Source of the DNA: Candidatus Methanoperedentaceae archaeon | Lineage (GTDB): Archaea; Halobacteriota; Methanosarcinia; Methanosarcinales; Methanoperedenaceae | Length of the DNA: 64,000 bases | Reading direction: 5' to 3' | NCBI GenBank assembly: GCA_003104905.1 | Contig: PQAS01000041.1 | Span: 1-64,000 of the forward strand | Shown here: piece after piece, positions 1 to 8,580 of the stretch | Layout: each line of letters opens with the position of its first letter | Position numbering within the stretch: position 1 is the first letter of the stretch | Notes under the pieces: model-generated | What the model was told of the DNA's origin: nothing | The model's input: the letters and a program-made list of their open reading frames with translations, nothing else | Database searches by the model: none | Position numbers and translations under genes: made by a program

Positions 1-575
1 CCCCCGAAGGGTGCAATGCTCTTTATCTCAACATCAACCTGAGGATATAATCCAAGGCTGCCCAGATACTGCAGCATCTCGGAGTTCTCCTCAAAAACGC
101 TTATAATAACTCCTTTTTCATTTGCTTTGAGTTCTGAAAGTTTTACAGTGTTATCTTGAATTATCAATCCTTCTTTATCAGGTATCGGATAACCATGAGG
201 GCATGTTTTAGGATTGCCCAGTTTCTCTTCGATTTTATCCTCCATCTCAGGACTTATATCATGTTCAAGTCTGCATGCCTCTTCATGTACTTTATCCCAT
301 TTAAAACCCAGAATATCCGTAAGGAGACGCTCAGAAAGGCGATGTTTTCTTATCACTTTCCTGGCTTTTAGTTCACCTTCTTCTGTCAATACCACTCCTT
401 TCTCAGCGTACGTTACAAGTCCCTTCTGTTCAAGTTGCTTTAGCATCTCTGAAACGGATGAAGGGCTTAACTCCAGGCGTTCTGCTAATTTCGAGGTGGT
501 GGCGGATTCATGTATCTCCTGTAGTTTATATATATACTCCAGATATTCTTCTATCCTCGGAGATTCTTTTGTCAT
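1..575 (-). CDS. DtxR/MntR-family metal-dependent regulator (3' end outside window)
   Basis: Reading the minus strand from the ATG at 575 gives an open frame of 191 codons running off the window edge. It starts MTKESPRIEEYLEYIYKL and continues into a winged helix with the TSKLAERLELSPSSVSEML recognition region, then a dimerisation/metal-binding part with EEACRLEHDIS and NPKTCPHGYPIP, both typical of DtxR/IdeR/MntR repressors. The C-terminal part (LYPQVDVEIKSIAPFG) looks like the beginning of the SH3/FeoA-like domain. The gene lies 29 bases behind the ABC ATPase and on the same strand as the FTR1 operon, so it is probably its last gene and its Fe- or Mn-sensing repressor. The class is clear; the metal is inferred from the neighbours. 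Confidence 0.9.
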   Translation of the reverse strand, partial: MTKESPRIEEYLEYIYKLQEIHESATTSKLAERLELSPSSVSEMLKQLEQKGLVTYAEKGVVLTEEGELKARKVIRKHRLSERLLTDILGFKWDKVHEEACRLEHDISPEMEDKIEEKLGNPKTCPHGYPIPDKEGLIIQDNTVKLSELKANEKGVIISVFEENSEMLQYLGSLGLYPQVDVEIKSIAPFG

Positions 576-604
576 ATTATAAGCCGTGTAAGGCTTCAGG
601 ATAA

Positions 605-1246
605 TTAATACTTTACTTCACCGTGGGATATTTGTATTAATTTATCCCCTATTTCACCTATCCCAGGATTGTGGGTCACTATCACTATTGTTCTCCCTCC
701 GCTGTGGAGTTCCCTGAATATATCAAGAACTGCTTCCTCATTATTTTTATCGAGATTTCCTGTAGGTTCATCCGCTAATATTATTTGAGGCTGGTTGATA
801 AGTGCACGCGCTATGCATACGCGCTGCTGTTCCCCGCCGGAAAGCTGGGAGGGCAGGTGATGCAGCCTGTGCTCCATCCCAACATGCATAAGCGCTTCTT
901 TTGCTTCTTTTTCGTCCTCAATGCTGTGGAAGTACTGCGCTATCATCACATTCTCCAGGGCGGTAAGATGGGGGATCATATGGAACTGCTGGAAAACAAG
1001 ACCAATATTCTCACGCCGAAAACGCGTTCTTTCCTTCTGGCCAAGCTTCGTTGTCTCAATCCCATTCACCAGCAAAGAGCCGCCTGTTGGTGAATCAAGG
1101 CAGCCTACCAGGTTCAAAAGCGTGGTTTTCCCGCTCCCTGAAGGCCCCATTATATTAGCCCATTCTCCTTTTCTAATAGTGAAACTGGCATCTTTCAATG
1201 CGTATGTAGTATCGTATTTTTTAACAAGATTTTTTGCTATTATCAT
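605..1246 (-). CDS. ABC transporter ATPase of the MacB/LolD type, iron-uptake operon
   Basis: About 213 residues from the chosen ATG (MIIAKNLVKKYD); a longer frame begins at 1270 but adds only eight unconserved residues. It has Walker A GPSGSGKTT, Q-loop VFQQFH, signature LSGGEQQR, Walker B IILADEPTG and the H-loop THN. These features and the length are those of the LolD/MacB (three-component exporter or FtsX-partner) ATPases. The gene follows two FtsX-like permeases and precedes the DtxR regulator. It probably energises those two permeases in a system with the FTR1 permease, as in the bacterial P19 and FetMP-like iron operons. The direction of transport and the cargo cannot be read from the sequence. 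Confidence 0.9.
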   Translation of the reverse strand: MIIAKNLVKKYDTTYALKDASFTIRKGEWANIMGPSGSGKTTLLNLVGCLDSPTGGSLLVNGIETTKLGQKERTRFRRENIGLVFQQFHMIPHLTALENVMIAQYFHSIEDEKEAKEALMHVGMEHRLHHLPSQLSGGEQQRVCIARALINQPQIILADEPTGNLDKNNEEAVLDIFRELHSGGRTIVIVTHNPGIGEIGDKLIQISHGEVKY

Positions 1247-1285
1247 TTTTATCAGTCCTGTTCCCCGCATTTAAATGCTGGGGTT

Positions 1286-2344
1286 TCATTCACCCCTCAG
1301 TATTACAACCGGATCGATTGAGATTGCACTCCGGACAGGCAGAATGCTTGCGACTGTTGCGACCACTATTGAGATTAGAATTGTGAGAATGAATACTTCC
1401 GGTTTTATCGATACCTGCATATCAAATATCTCCATTCCTATGAATTGTGCAAGTAAAAGCCCGACAAAATATCCAAAAATGCCGCCTGCTGTGCCCATTA
1501 TCCCGGCCTCTGCAAGAAATATAGCTGAAAGCCTGCCATTTCCGCAGCCAAGTGCCTTCATAAGTCCTATTTCACGGCTCCGCTCAAGTACACCTGTTAT
1601 CATTGTGCTAAATAAACTGAGGCTTGCAGCACAGAGGACAAAGAAAGACACGAGAACCATCAAAAGCTGGGTTTTATCAAGAAGAGCTTTCTCACTCTCA
1701 GCCACCTGCCGGACCTTCTTTACCTTATAGCCGTTATTTTCCAGATACTTGATTACCTCATCGATATCTCCAAGAACACTTACCTGCACCAGTGTAGCTC
1801 CGGTTTTACCCGAAATCTGCTCCGCATTCTCCATTGAGATGAAAATCCTGTTATCATCAGATGTGCCGGTATCCAGGATACCTGAGACTTTAAAGGATTT
1901 ATCCCCTATGCTCAGCATATCTCCGGCTTTAAGTCCCAGTTTGTTCGCAGCATTAATGCCCGGCAGTACCTCTTTCGGTTCAGGAAGTACCCCTTCAATA
2001 TGCCACCATGGGTTCATTTTTCTGGCTGCTTCAAGGTCTGACCCTGCAAATTCTATCTTTTTTGCATTAATCTCAACATTGAAATAAAGAAAGGGAACAT
2101 AACCTATGATGGAACTATGCGTGGCCTTGAACTGACTGATATATTCTCCTTCGCCTGGCAGGACAACAAGATTTGCCCCGTAGCTTCTAAGTTCCTTTCC
2201 CATCTTTTCCTTTATGTCAAAAGAGACGGTTAATAGAGAAGTCACCATGGCAGCGCCAAGCATTACTGCAATTACAGATATCAACAACCGATCTCTTCTT
2301 ATCCAGAGTGATTTTGTTATAAGACGACTGAACAATTTAATCAC
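1286..2344 (-). CDS. FtsX-like ABC permease, second of pair
   Basis: About 352 residues. The start is placed at a GTG that overlaps the stop of the upstream permease (GTGA); a TTG three codons on is an alternative. The open frame extends upstream to 2485, but that stretch is out-of-frame coding of the neighbour. An N-terminal membrane helix (LLISVIAVMLGAAMVTSLL) is followed by a periplasmic-type MacB domain and three C-terminal helices. The conserved RSREIGLMKALGCG segment at the start of the FtsX domain is present, and the protein ends in PVVILRGE. It resembles the adjacent permease over its whole length, including SFDIKEKMGKELRSYGANL, so the pair arose by duplication and probably forms a heterodimer with the ATPase. 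Confidence 0.88.
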   Translation of the reverse strand: MIKLFSRLITKSLWIRRDRLLISVIAVMLGAAMVTSLLTVSFDIKEKMGKELRSYGANLVVLPGEGEYISQFKATHSSIIGYVPFLYFNVEINAKKIEFAGSDLEAARKMNPWWHIEGVLPEPKEVLPGINAANKLGLKAGDMLSIGDKSFKVSGILDTGTSDDNRIFISMENAEQISGKTGATLVQVSVLGDIDEVIKYLENNGYKVKKVRQVAESEKALLDKTQLLMVLVSFFVLCAASLSLFSTMITGVLERSREIGLMKALGCGNGRLSAIFLAEAGIMGTAGGIFGYFVGLLLAQFIGMEIFDMQVSIKPEVFILTILISIVVATVASILPVRSAISIDPVVILRGE

Positions 2345-3582
2345 CCCTTTAGTATGACGGATGGTTCTATTCCAACAGCCTTTTTCACGGGCAGCAAGCT
2401 GCCAATAAGAGCGACTCCAACCGATAGTATCCCTGAAATCAATACGGAGAAAAGGGAGGGATTTATGATAGCGCCGAATACCCACAGGCCTACCATCCTG
2501 GCAAGTACAATACCAATAAGAATTCCAATTGCTCCGCCTATGATGCCAGTAACGACCGCCTCGGCAAAGAAAAGCCCCGCAATTTGATTTCCATCAGCGC
2601 CTATCGCTTTCATTAACCCGATTTCTTTTTTCCTCTCAAAAATCGAGGTATTCATGGCTGCTGTGACCCCCAGCGAAGCTGTGGTCATAGCTATACCCGT
2701 AATCAGGAACATAAGCCATTCAAATTTGCCAAGAAGCTTTCCTTCATTGTCTGCCACCTGCCTGATGGGCCTGGCGCTTGCATCCGGGACTACCTCCTCG
2801 ATCTGGAACATTATGGAGGAAATATACGGCGTGCAGTACCATATTTCATATTGTTCGGGTGGAAGCAGGTTTGGGTTTATCTTCTCTTGCGGCTCAGGTT
2901 TTGTCAGTGCGCTGACCACCACTCGATCAACCATGCCCTGCTTCTTGAAAAGCATCTGTGCATCCCTGAGAGATACTATCACCTGCACATCCTCATCCCC
3001 GCCTGTTGAGAGAATGCCTGACACTTTGAATGTTGCATTATTAATGCCATACTCTACATCGAAAAAATCTCCTCGCTTTAGCTCCAGCTTTTCAGCAGCA
3101 TTGACACCGATAAGAGCTTCCCCCGGTTCAGGCCACTCTCCATCCACTTTCCACCAGGGCGCTATTGTCTTTACCCCTGTCCTGACAATTGCCTCTTTCT
3201 CCTGCGCTTTTCTGTTACCGATAAATGTCTTGTTGATCCCTGGTATCCTGATTTTCTCGTCAAAATATGTGCCGCTCAGTACTATTTCCGTGCCTTTTAC
3301 CTTTACAGTATCACCCAGAGAGGGGGAATATCCTATTATATTGTGCCTCCAGAAGATGGTCTTCATTTTGTAGAGTTCACTCTCGTTTATGAAAGCGCCT
3401 GAAGGCTGCAAAAGAATGTTTGCTCCGTAACTTTTTAATTCTTTTCCCATTTTATCATTGATATCAAATGAGACTGTAAGAAGGGTTGAGGCTATGGACG
3501 CACCCATAACTACAGCCAGTACTGCCAGGGCGATTCTTAGCTTTCTGCGCTGGATGGCTTTTAAGAGCAGGCGATAGAACAT
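2341..3582 (-). CDS. FtsX-like ABC permease, first of pair
   Basis: 413 residues starting MFYRLLLKAIQRRKL after a strong GGAGGG ribosome binding site. It has one N-terminal helix, a large extracytoplasmic MacB-like domain of about 250 residues, and three C-terminal helices carrying ERKKEIGLMKAIGAD and the terminal EPSVILKG, both hallmarks of FtsX/MacB permeases. Its extracytoplasmic domain carries a WWKVDGEWPEPGEALIGV segment that is echoed in the second permease. It is translationally coupled to that second copy by a four-base overlap. In Campylobacter-type P19 operons two such permeases also follow the FTR1 gene, which supports a role in iron delivery or in the redox steps that go with it. 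That role is inferred from context. Confidence 0.88.
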   Translation of the reverse strand: MFYRLLLKAIQRRKLRIALAVLAVVMGASIASTLLTVSFDINDKMGKELKSYGANILLQPSGAFINESELYKMKTIFWRHNIIGYSPSLGDTVKVKGTEIVLSGTYFDEKIRIPGINKTFIGNRKAQEKEAIVRTGVKTIAPWWKVDGEWPEPGEALIGVNAAEKLELKRGDFFDVEYGINNATFKVSGILSTGGDEDVQVIVSLRDAQMLFKKQGMVDRVVVSALTKPEPQEKINPNLLPPEQYEIWYCTPYISSIMFQIEEVVPDASARPIRQVADNEGKLLGKFEWLMFLITGIAMTTASLGVTAAMNTSIFERKKEIGLMKAIGADGNQIAGLFFAEAVVTGIIGGAIGILIGIVLARMVGLWVFGAIINPSLFSVLISGILSVGVALIGSLLPVKKAVGIEPSVILKG

Positions 3583-3640
3583 AACTATACCCTCCTGCGA
3601 TTGCTAAAATTTCCCAACAGTATCTCGTAATTTAAATCCT

Positions 3641-3760
3641 CTATGCATGTGCATCAGTCCACGAAAATTCGAACATGAAGAATAACTGGCTCAGGATATA
3701 TCCGGATAAGATTATTGCTGCTGTGAGGATAAGCACAGCAACTTTGGTCGTTTTTTGCAT
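3641..3760 (-). CDS. 39-residue single-helix membrane peptide in the iron operon
   Basis: A short frame starting with ATG at 3760, five bases after an AGGAG site, and ending in TAG at 3641. The peptide is 39 residues: a basic start (MQKTTK), a hydrophobic stretch of about 25 residues (VAVLILTAAIILSGYILSQL and on), and an acidic/histidine tail ending WTDAHA. It lies between the FTR1-DUF2318 gene (25 bases before) and the first FtsX gene (58 bases after), on the same strand. The good ribosome binding site, one clear transmembrane segment and fixed operon position argue for a real small subunit. I know no named family for it. Conservation of the same frame in related genomes would decide. Confidence 0.6.
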   Translation of the reverse strand: MQKTTKVAVLILTAAIILSGYILSQLFFMFEFSWTDAHA

Positions 3761-3785
3761 TTTTAACTCCTTTAATTCTTGAACT

Positions 3786-5075
3786 TTATTTCTTAAACAG
3801 GTCAGCCTTTTCTCCAGCATCTTTTGTTTTTATTATTATCTCATTGCCTTCAACACCTGATGGTATGGGTATAGGATTGCATCCTCCCGCTTCGCCTATA
3901 GTATCAGGATTAATAGGTGCTCCACACCGCTTGCATAGGAGCTGCTCGCCCTCCTGCACATACCCTGCAGCGCCGCACAGGGCGCAGGCATCATAGGCAG
4001 TTGCAATACTTCCATCACTTTTCTTAATAGCGAGAATTCTGGCATTGGCTTTACCATCACTACCGTGCATGGGGCAGTTTGCAGGATGATCCTGCATGTC
4101 GCAAATGTATTTATGCAAATTTCCATCAGATGCGCTTGCTACCCGGATCCTTACCTCATTCCCTGTTATACTCACTTTTTCCGGTTTGGGATCTATGCCC
4201 TGCGGCAGTGCAGATATCTGGGTGCTGACAAAAGCAAGTATTAAAAGTCCGGATATTGCGCCGATCGTAATTTTCCTGTTTCTCTCTTTACGAACAGCTC
4301 CAAGAGCTTTTCTTTTTTCAATGCCTTCAATACCCTCAGTTTTTATCTGTTTCCACGGCACCATTATGAATAAAAGTACAAGGAAACCAAGCATGATGCC
4401 TGTGAATACAATGGATGCCGACTCCTTTACCAGAGGACCTATCATACTCATACCTTTCTGGCTCAAAGTTATAATTCCCACTTCCGACCACTCGTGGATT
4501 CCCCCTACGATCAGCTGGAAGATTATTACGGTAAGCATTACACCTGTTATCTTGAAGAACTTCCCGAGATCCATTCTCAGGCTGCCTTTGATGAAAAGGT
4601 AACCGAATAACACGGCCAGACCCAGACCTGCAGCACCTTCCAGCGCCAGGCCTATATTTGCCTCTTTTGCCGTGGCAGAGAGGAACAATACTATTTCTGC
4701 GCCTTCCCTGTATATCATGAAGAAAGTAAGTGCCAGAACACCAAGTGCCTGCCACTTATTGAGGGCGCTTTCGACGCCCTGCTCGATATCCTGTTTAATA
4801 TGCCTGGAGGTGCGGTGCATCCATATCAGCATCGTTCCCAGGAAAAATGCCGCTATGAAGAACATCAAGCCCTCCATAAATTCACTCCATTCTGCCTTAA
4901 GCATTTGAATTGCAACGGCAGTTGCGATGCTTCCTGCTACGGCCGCAATGATTCCACCGTACACATATTTTTTCAGCGCCTGCTTATTGGTCTTGCCAAG
5001 GTATGCAAGTATTATACCAATTACAAGCGCTGCTTCTATTCCTTCTCTTAAAGTAATTGTCAGTGTTTCAAACAT
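3786..5075 (-). CDS. FTR1-family iron permease fused to a DUF2318 Cys-rich domain
   Basis: 429 residues after a GGTGA ribosome binding site. Residues 1-260 form the seven-helix FTR1/EfeU permease with both iron-binding REGxE motifs, REGIE at 10-14 and REGAE at 123-127. After a further helix around 272-290, the C-terminal part is a DUF2318 domain facing outward, with DACALCGAAGY, a CKRCG pair and the typical IGEAGGCNPIPIP stretch. There is an extra CDMQDHPANCPMH segment. In Campylobacter the FTR1 protein and the DUF2318 protein are separate products of the P19 operon, so the fusion links them here. It probably imports iron across the cytoplasmic membrane, with the Cys-rich domain binding metal or handling electrons. 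It heads the operon and lies just behind a palindromic operator. Confidence 0.92.
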   Translation of the reverse strand: MFETLTITLREGIEAALVIGIILAYLGKTNKQALKKYVYGGIIAAVAGSIATAVAIQMLKAEWSEFMEGLMFFIAAFFLGTMLIWMHRTSRHIKQDIEQGVESALNKWQALGVLALTFFMIYREGAEIVLFLSATAKEANIGLALEGAAGLGLAVLFGYLFIKGSLRMDLGKFFKITGVMLTVIIFQLIVGGIHEWSEVGIITLSQKGMSMIGPLVKESASIVFTGIMLGFLVLLFIMVPWKQIKTEGIEGIEKRKALGAVRKERNRKITIGAISGLLILAFVSTQISALPQGIDPKPEKVSITGNEVRIRVASASDGNLHKYICDMQDHPANCPMHGSDGKANARILAIKKSDGSIATAYDACALCGAAGYVQEGEQLLCKRCGAPINPDTIGEAGGCNPIPIPSGVEGNEIIIKTKDAGEKADLFKK

Positions 5076-5086
5076 GATTTCACCTT

Positions 5087-5104
5087 TATTAGGGTTACCT
5101 AATA
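5087..5104. promoter_or_regulatory. Palindrome at the head of the iron operon, candidate DtxR operator
   Basis: TATTAGGGTTACCTAATA is a perfect 7-bp inverted repeat around a four-base spacer. It lies 12 bases upstream of the FTR1 start codon. Its core TTAGG-N4-CCTAA resembles the TTAGG/CCTAA half-sites of bacterial DtxR/IdeR boxes, and the operon's last gene is a DtxR-family protein. A weaker five-base repeat of the same design (TTCGG-N4-CCGAA) lies further upstream near 5136-5149. Binding is inferred. Confidence 0.55.
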
Positions 5105-5187
5105 TCTTATGATGTAATAGTAGATATTAAATATTTCGGTTATCCGAATATTATGTTTTTAATAACCTTAATTCTACAAATACTACT

Positions 5188-5334
5188 CACCTGGTCAACA
5201 CAGAGAAAAATGGAAAATTTGTGGTCTACTCGATAAAAAACGAGCTGATCTCGAAGATCCTTGATCTCTGTGATACACATGTCAAGGAAATGTTTGAAGG
5301 AATACTTTCTTGCGAGGTCGTAAAAAAACAATAG
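5188..5334 (+). pseudogene. 3' remnant of an ArsR-family regulator
   Basis: In the plus frame that ends in the TAG at 5332-5334 the translation reads THLVNTEKNGKFVVYSIK and then [21 protein letters not shown]. This is the wing and C-terminal helix of an ArsR-type winged-helix protein. The DNA-recognition helix and everything before it are missing, and no start codon or ribosome binding site precedes the fragment. The stop codon sits inside the GGAGGAG site of the damaged AtwA-like gene that follows, so the two were probably an operon before decay. Confidence 0.5.
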
Positions 5335-5345
5335 GAGGAGTTAAA

Positions 5346-6396
5346 ATGACTGCTTTAATAGAAATAAGGGATTTGAGTATAATTGCTAATGGCAAACAAA
5401 TTCTCAAGAATATAAATCTGGACATAAACGAAGGTGACAGCATCGGTATAATCGGTAAGAGCGGTGCAGGAAAAAGCACACTTTTGCATTTGCTCCACCG
5501 GAAAAGAGCTAAGCGGGGGAGAGAAACAGAGAGTTGTGCTTGCACGCCAGCTTGCTAAGTATCCAATGCTTTTACTCGCGGATGAGCCTACCGGAACCCT
5601 TGATCCAAGAACTGCAAAGCTGGTGCATGAAAACATATTGCAGGCAATGAAGGAACTGACTATGCTGGTCACCTCACATCTTCCAGGTGTTCTGCATGAT
5701 CTGACAAACAGGGCTATTCTTCTTGATAAAGGAGAGATCATTGAGATAGGAAAACCGGATGAGATTATAGAAATGTTTTATAAAATGACCGGAGCGATAT
5801 GTGAAGGAAAGGTAGAATCCGGTGAACCGATTATTATTCTCAGGGATGTGAAGAAGAAATATTACTCCTATTCTAAGGGTATGATCCCTGCTGTGAATGG
5901 CGTTAGCTTCGAGGTAAATGAAGGTGAGATCTTTGGAATAATATGTGTAAGTGGAGCAGGTAAAACATCGCTGTCTAAAATCATAGCCGGCATTATGGAA
6001 AAAGATAGTGGAAAAGTGGATATAAGAATCGGGGATATGTGGGTTGATATGACCGAGAAAGGGACAGATTTCAGGGGACGTGCAAAACCGCATATTGGCT
6101 ACCTGCATCAGGAATACTCCCTTTATCCTCACAGGAATGTATTGTCAAATCTGACAGAATCGATAGGTCTTAAACTTGAACCTGAACTTGCAAGAACAAA
6201 AGCCATGGCCGCATTGAAAGCAGTTGGCTTTGATGAAAATATGGTGTGCGGAATTCTGGAGAAGACATCTTATGAGCTCAGTGAGGGAGAACGCCAGCGC
6301 ATAACAATGGCACAGGTTCTGATCAGAGAACCGAGGAGCGTTATCTGTCCTGCCTGCAAATCCAGCAACATTGAAATAGTGAGTGCAGAGAAATGA
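5346..6396 (+). pseudogene. Decayed paralogue of methyl-coenzyme M reductase component A2
   Basis: Starts at the ATG at 5346 behind GGAGGAG and reads a normal first ABC half through Walker [10 protein letters not shown] to about 5500. There the frame jumps by one and resumes directly at the signature ELSGGEKQR; the roughly 80-100 residues that normally separate these motifs are gone. The second frame continues through Walker B (LLADEPTG), linker and a second ABC half (Walker A CVSGAGKTS, signature ELSEGERQR). It then breaks after QVLIREPR, where Walker B should follow, into an unrelated CPACKSSNIEI tail. The order and linker match the double-ABC AtwA, an intact copy of which lies at 37163-38872. 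Two deletions and a frameshift make function unlikely. A chimeric assembly is the main alternative. Confidence 0.75.
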
Positions 6397-6677
6397 AGGG
6401 CTGCTGCTGTGAACTTGATGATGCTGCATATTATCAGGGAGAAACAAAATCAGGCGAGAAATGGACTCCAGCCTTTATAGAATATGTTGATAAAGAGAAA
6501 TGCAACGGCTGTGGGATGTGCGTGAAGGTCTGTTCAAGGGGAGTTTACGAAATTCAAGAATTAAATGGCAGAAAAATCTCAGTTGCAGTGAATGCCGATA
6601 ACTGTGTGGGAGATGGGAGCTGCCACATGGTATGCAAGCCTAAAGCAATGGTATGCGTGCCAAGGAGAATAGAGTAA
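6393..6677 (+). CDS. Small ferredoxin resembling nif-type ferredoxin III, one Cys replaced by Asp
   Basis: 94 residues, starting in a four-base overlap (ATGA) with the preceding remnant. After an acidic, Cys-rich start (MKGCCCELDD), the segment GEKWTPAFIEYVDKEKCNGC is the signature of the ferredoxin III (FdxB/nif-associated) family. The first cluster motif is complete, CNGCGMCVKVC. The second reads CVGDGSCHMVCKP, a C-x2-D-x2-C-x3-C arrangement in which the second Cys is Asp, as in the Pyrococcus furiosus [4Fe-4S] ferredoxin. The protein is soluble and probably carries low-potential electrons. No nitrogenase genes are nearby, so the partner is unknown. Confidence 0.75.
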   Translation: MKGCCCELDDAAYYQGETKSGEKWTPAFIEYVDKEKCNGCGMCVKVCSRGVYEIQELNGRKISVAVNADNCVGDGSCHMVCKPKAMVCVPRRIE

Positions 6678-6870
6678 CGTACAAGCAGCAGAATTGGCAT
6701 GCTGATTTTTAAACCTATCCATGAAAAGACTGATGGATCGCAATGGAGAAACTGTGAAAGTCTTGCACCCTGACAACACAACAGGCATTTATTTAAACGA
6801 TTAGTTCCTAATAATTTGCCTGGCGAGTGGTTTACCTATGATTTCTATGTTTACATCGTGAGGAGTCGTA

Positions 6871-8580
6871 ATGAGCTTCAAACATGATATCGTCATAGTG
6901 GGTTCGGGTCTTGCAGGGCTTCGGGCTGCTGTTGAATGTGTGGAGGAAGCCCACGTTGCAATAGTGAGCAAAGTCCTTCCCACCCGTTCACATTCAGGTG
7001 CAGCACAGGGCGGGATTACAGCCTCCATCGGCAATGAGGAAGAAGACCACTGGGAATGGCATATGTTCGATACTGTCAAGGGAAGCGATTACCTCGCTGA
7101 CCAGGATGCTGTTGAGATTATGGTAAAGGACGCTCCCCGTGTGATTTATGAACTTGAGCATATGGGTGTTCCTTTCAGCCGCAATGCAGAGGGTAAAATA
7201 GCCCAGAGGAACTTTGGGGGTCATACCAGTGAATATGGAAAAAAACCTGTAAAGAGAGCCTGCTATGCTTCGGACAGGACAGGAAGGGTTGTTCTTGACA
7301 CCTTATATGACCAGTGCCTGCGCCACAACGTAAAGTTCTATCAAGAGCACTATGTCCTTTCCCTTGTTTTTGAAAAGGGGAAGTGCTCGGGCTTGGTTGC
7401 TTATGATCTCTCATCGGGTGAACTCAATCTCATTGAAGCAAAAGCCGTTCTCCTTGCAACAGGAGGATGCGGCAGGATTTTTAAGACCACTTCCAATGGA
7501 TTTGCCTCGACCGGGGACGGTCTAAACCTGGCGCATAAGGCAGGGATCCCCCTTATGGATATGGAATTCATTCAATTCCATCCCACTGGACTTTATCCCC
7601 TGGGGATTCTTGTGAGCGAAGCGGCAAGAGGAGAAGGTGGGATTTTACGGAACAGCCTTGGTGAGCGGTTCATGGAACGATACGCTCCGACAGTAAAAGA
7701 CCTTGCTGCAAGGGATGTGGTATCAAGGGCAATTCTTACGGAAGTGCGAGAAGGCAGGGGTTTTGAAGGTGGTTATGTGCATCTTGACCTCACGCATCTG
7801 GGAGAGGAAAAGATACTTGAAAGGCTCTGGGAAATAACCTCTTTTGTGAGGATATATCTGGGTATCGATCCTGTTCATGAGCCCGTTCCTGTTTATCCTA
7901 CATGCCATTACCTTATGGGAGGCATCCCTACTGATTCTGATGGAAGGGTGCTGCAAGACGAGTCAGGTACGATCGCAAAGGGATTATACGCTGCGGGAGA
8001 ATGTGCCTGCGTATCCGTGCATGGCGCAAACAGGCTGGGGTGCAATTCCCTGCTTGATACACTCGTGTTCGGGCGAAGATGCGGATTGGCGATGAAGAAG
8101 GATATACCGGAAATTGAACCTGACCCTGTCCTCGATGAGCCATTGAAAAAAGGCAAGGAGATGATAGCGAGTCTGCTCTACCGCAAAGGCAGTGAAAAAA
8201 TCGATGGAATCCGTGGAAATATGCAGGTGATGATGATGGATTATTGTTCTGTATTCAGGGACGAGAAGGGTTTGAATAAAGGCATTGAAAGTATCAGGTC
8301 CCTTAAAACGCGATTCAGTGACGTGGAAATCGTGAATAAAGGCAGGAATTTCAATTATGAACTTATGGAAGCAGTTGAACTTGGTCACCAGCTTGACCTT
8401 GCAGAGGTGATCCTTCTTAGCGCCCTTTACAGGAAAGAGAGCCGAGGAGCCCACTTCAGGGAAGATTTTCCAGCAAGGGATGACAAGAATTTTCTGAAAC
8501 ATACTCTAGTGTTTCGCGAAGGACTGAGGTATAAACCTGCGACAATAACACGATTCAAGCCTGAAGCGAGGGTATATTGA
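6871..8580 (+). CDS. sdhA: Succinate dehydrogenase/fumarate reductase flavoprotein subunit
   Basis: 569 residues after a GTGAGGAG ribosome binding site. The N-terminal Rossmann motif is [26 protein letters not shown] contains His41, the residue that binds FAD covalently in this family. The dicarboxylate site elements [14 protein letters not shown] and [11 protein letters not shown] are present, as are the capping-domain residues and a late HLMGG-like element (CHYLMGG). It oxidises succinate to fumarate or does the reverse, with electrons passing to SdhB. It overlaps sdhB by four bases. No cytochrome b or other membrane-anchor gene is adjacent, so the quinone- or carrier-linked partner must lie elsewhere or be of another type. 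The function is firm; the physiological direction is not. Confidence 0.93.
   Translation: MSFKHDIVIVGSGLAGLRAAVECVEEAHVAIVSKVLPTRSHSGAAQGGITASIGNEEEDHWEWHMFDTVKGSDYLADQDAVEIMVKDAPRVIYELEHMGVPFSRNAEGKIAQRNFGGHTSEYGKKPVKRACYASDRTGRVVLDTLYDQCLRHNVKFYQEHYVLSLVFEKGKCSGLVAYDLSSGELNLIEAKAVLLATGGCGRIFKTTSNGFASTGDGLNLAHKAGIPLMDMEFIQFHPTGLYPLGILVSEAARGEGGILRNSLGERFMERYAPTVKDLAARDVVSRAILTEVREGRGFEGGYVHLDLTHLGEEKILERLWEITSFVRIYLGIDPVHEPVPVYPTCHYLMGGIPTDSDGRVLQDESGTIAKGLYAAGECACVSVHGANRLGCNSLLDTLVFGRRCGLAMKKDIPEIEPDPVLDEPLKKGKEMIASLLYRKGSEKIDGIRGNMQVMMMDYCSVFRDEKGLNKGIESIRSLKTRFSDVEIVNKGRNFNYELMEAVELGHQLDLAEVILLSALYRKESRGAHFREDFPARDDKNFLKHTLVFREGLRYKPATITRFKPEARVY

Noticed and set aside
2654-3373. 239-residue open frame antisense to the first FtsX permease
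   Set aside because: Shadow frame; the minus strand holds a complete FtsX protein with ribosome binding site.
5140-5331. 63-residue minus-strand frame upstream of the iron operon
   Set aside because: The plus strand of the same segment reads as the end of an ArsR protein, and the minus frame has no ribosome binding site.
6720-6803. 27-residue plus-strand frame between the ferredoxin gene and sdhA
   Set aside because: Very short, no ribosome binding site, no recognisable composition.
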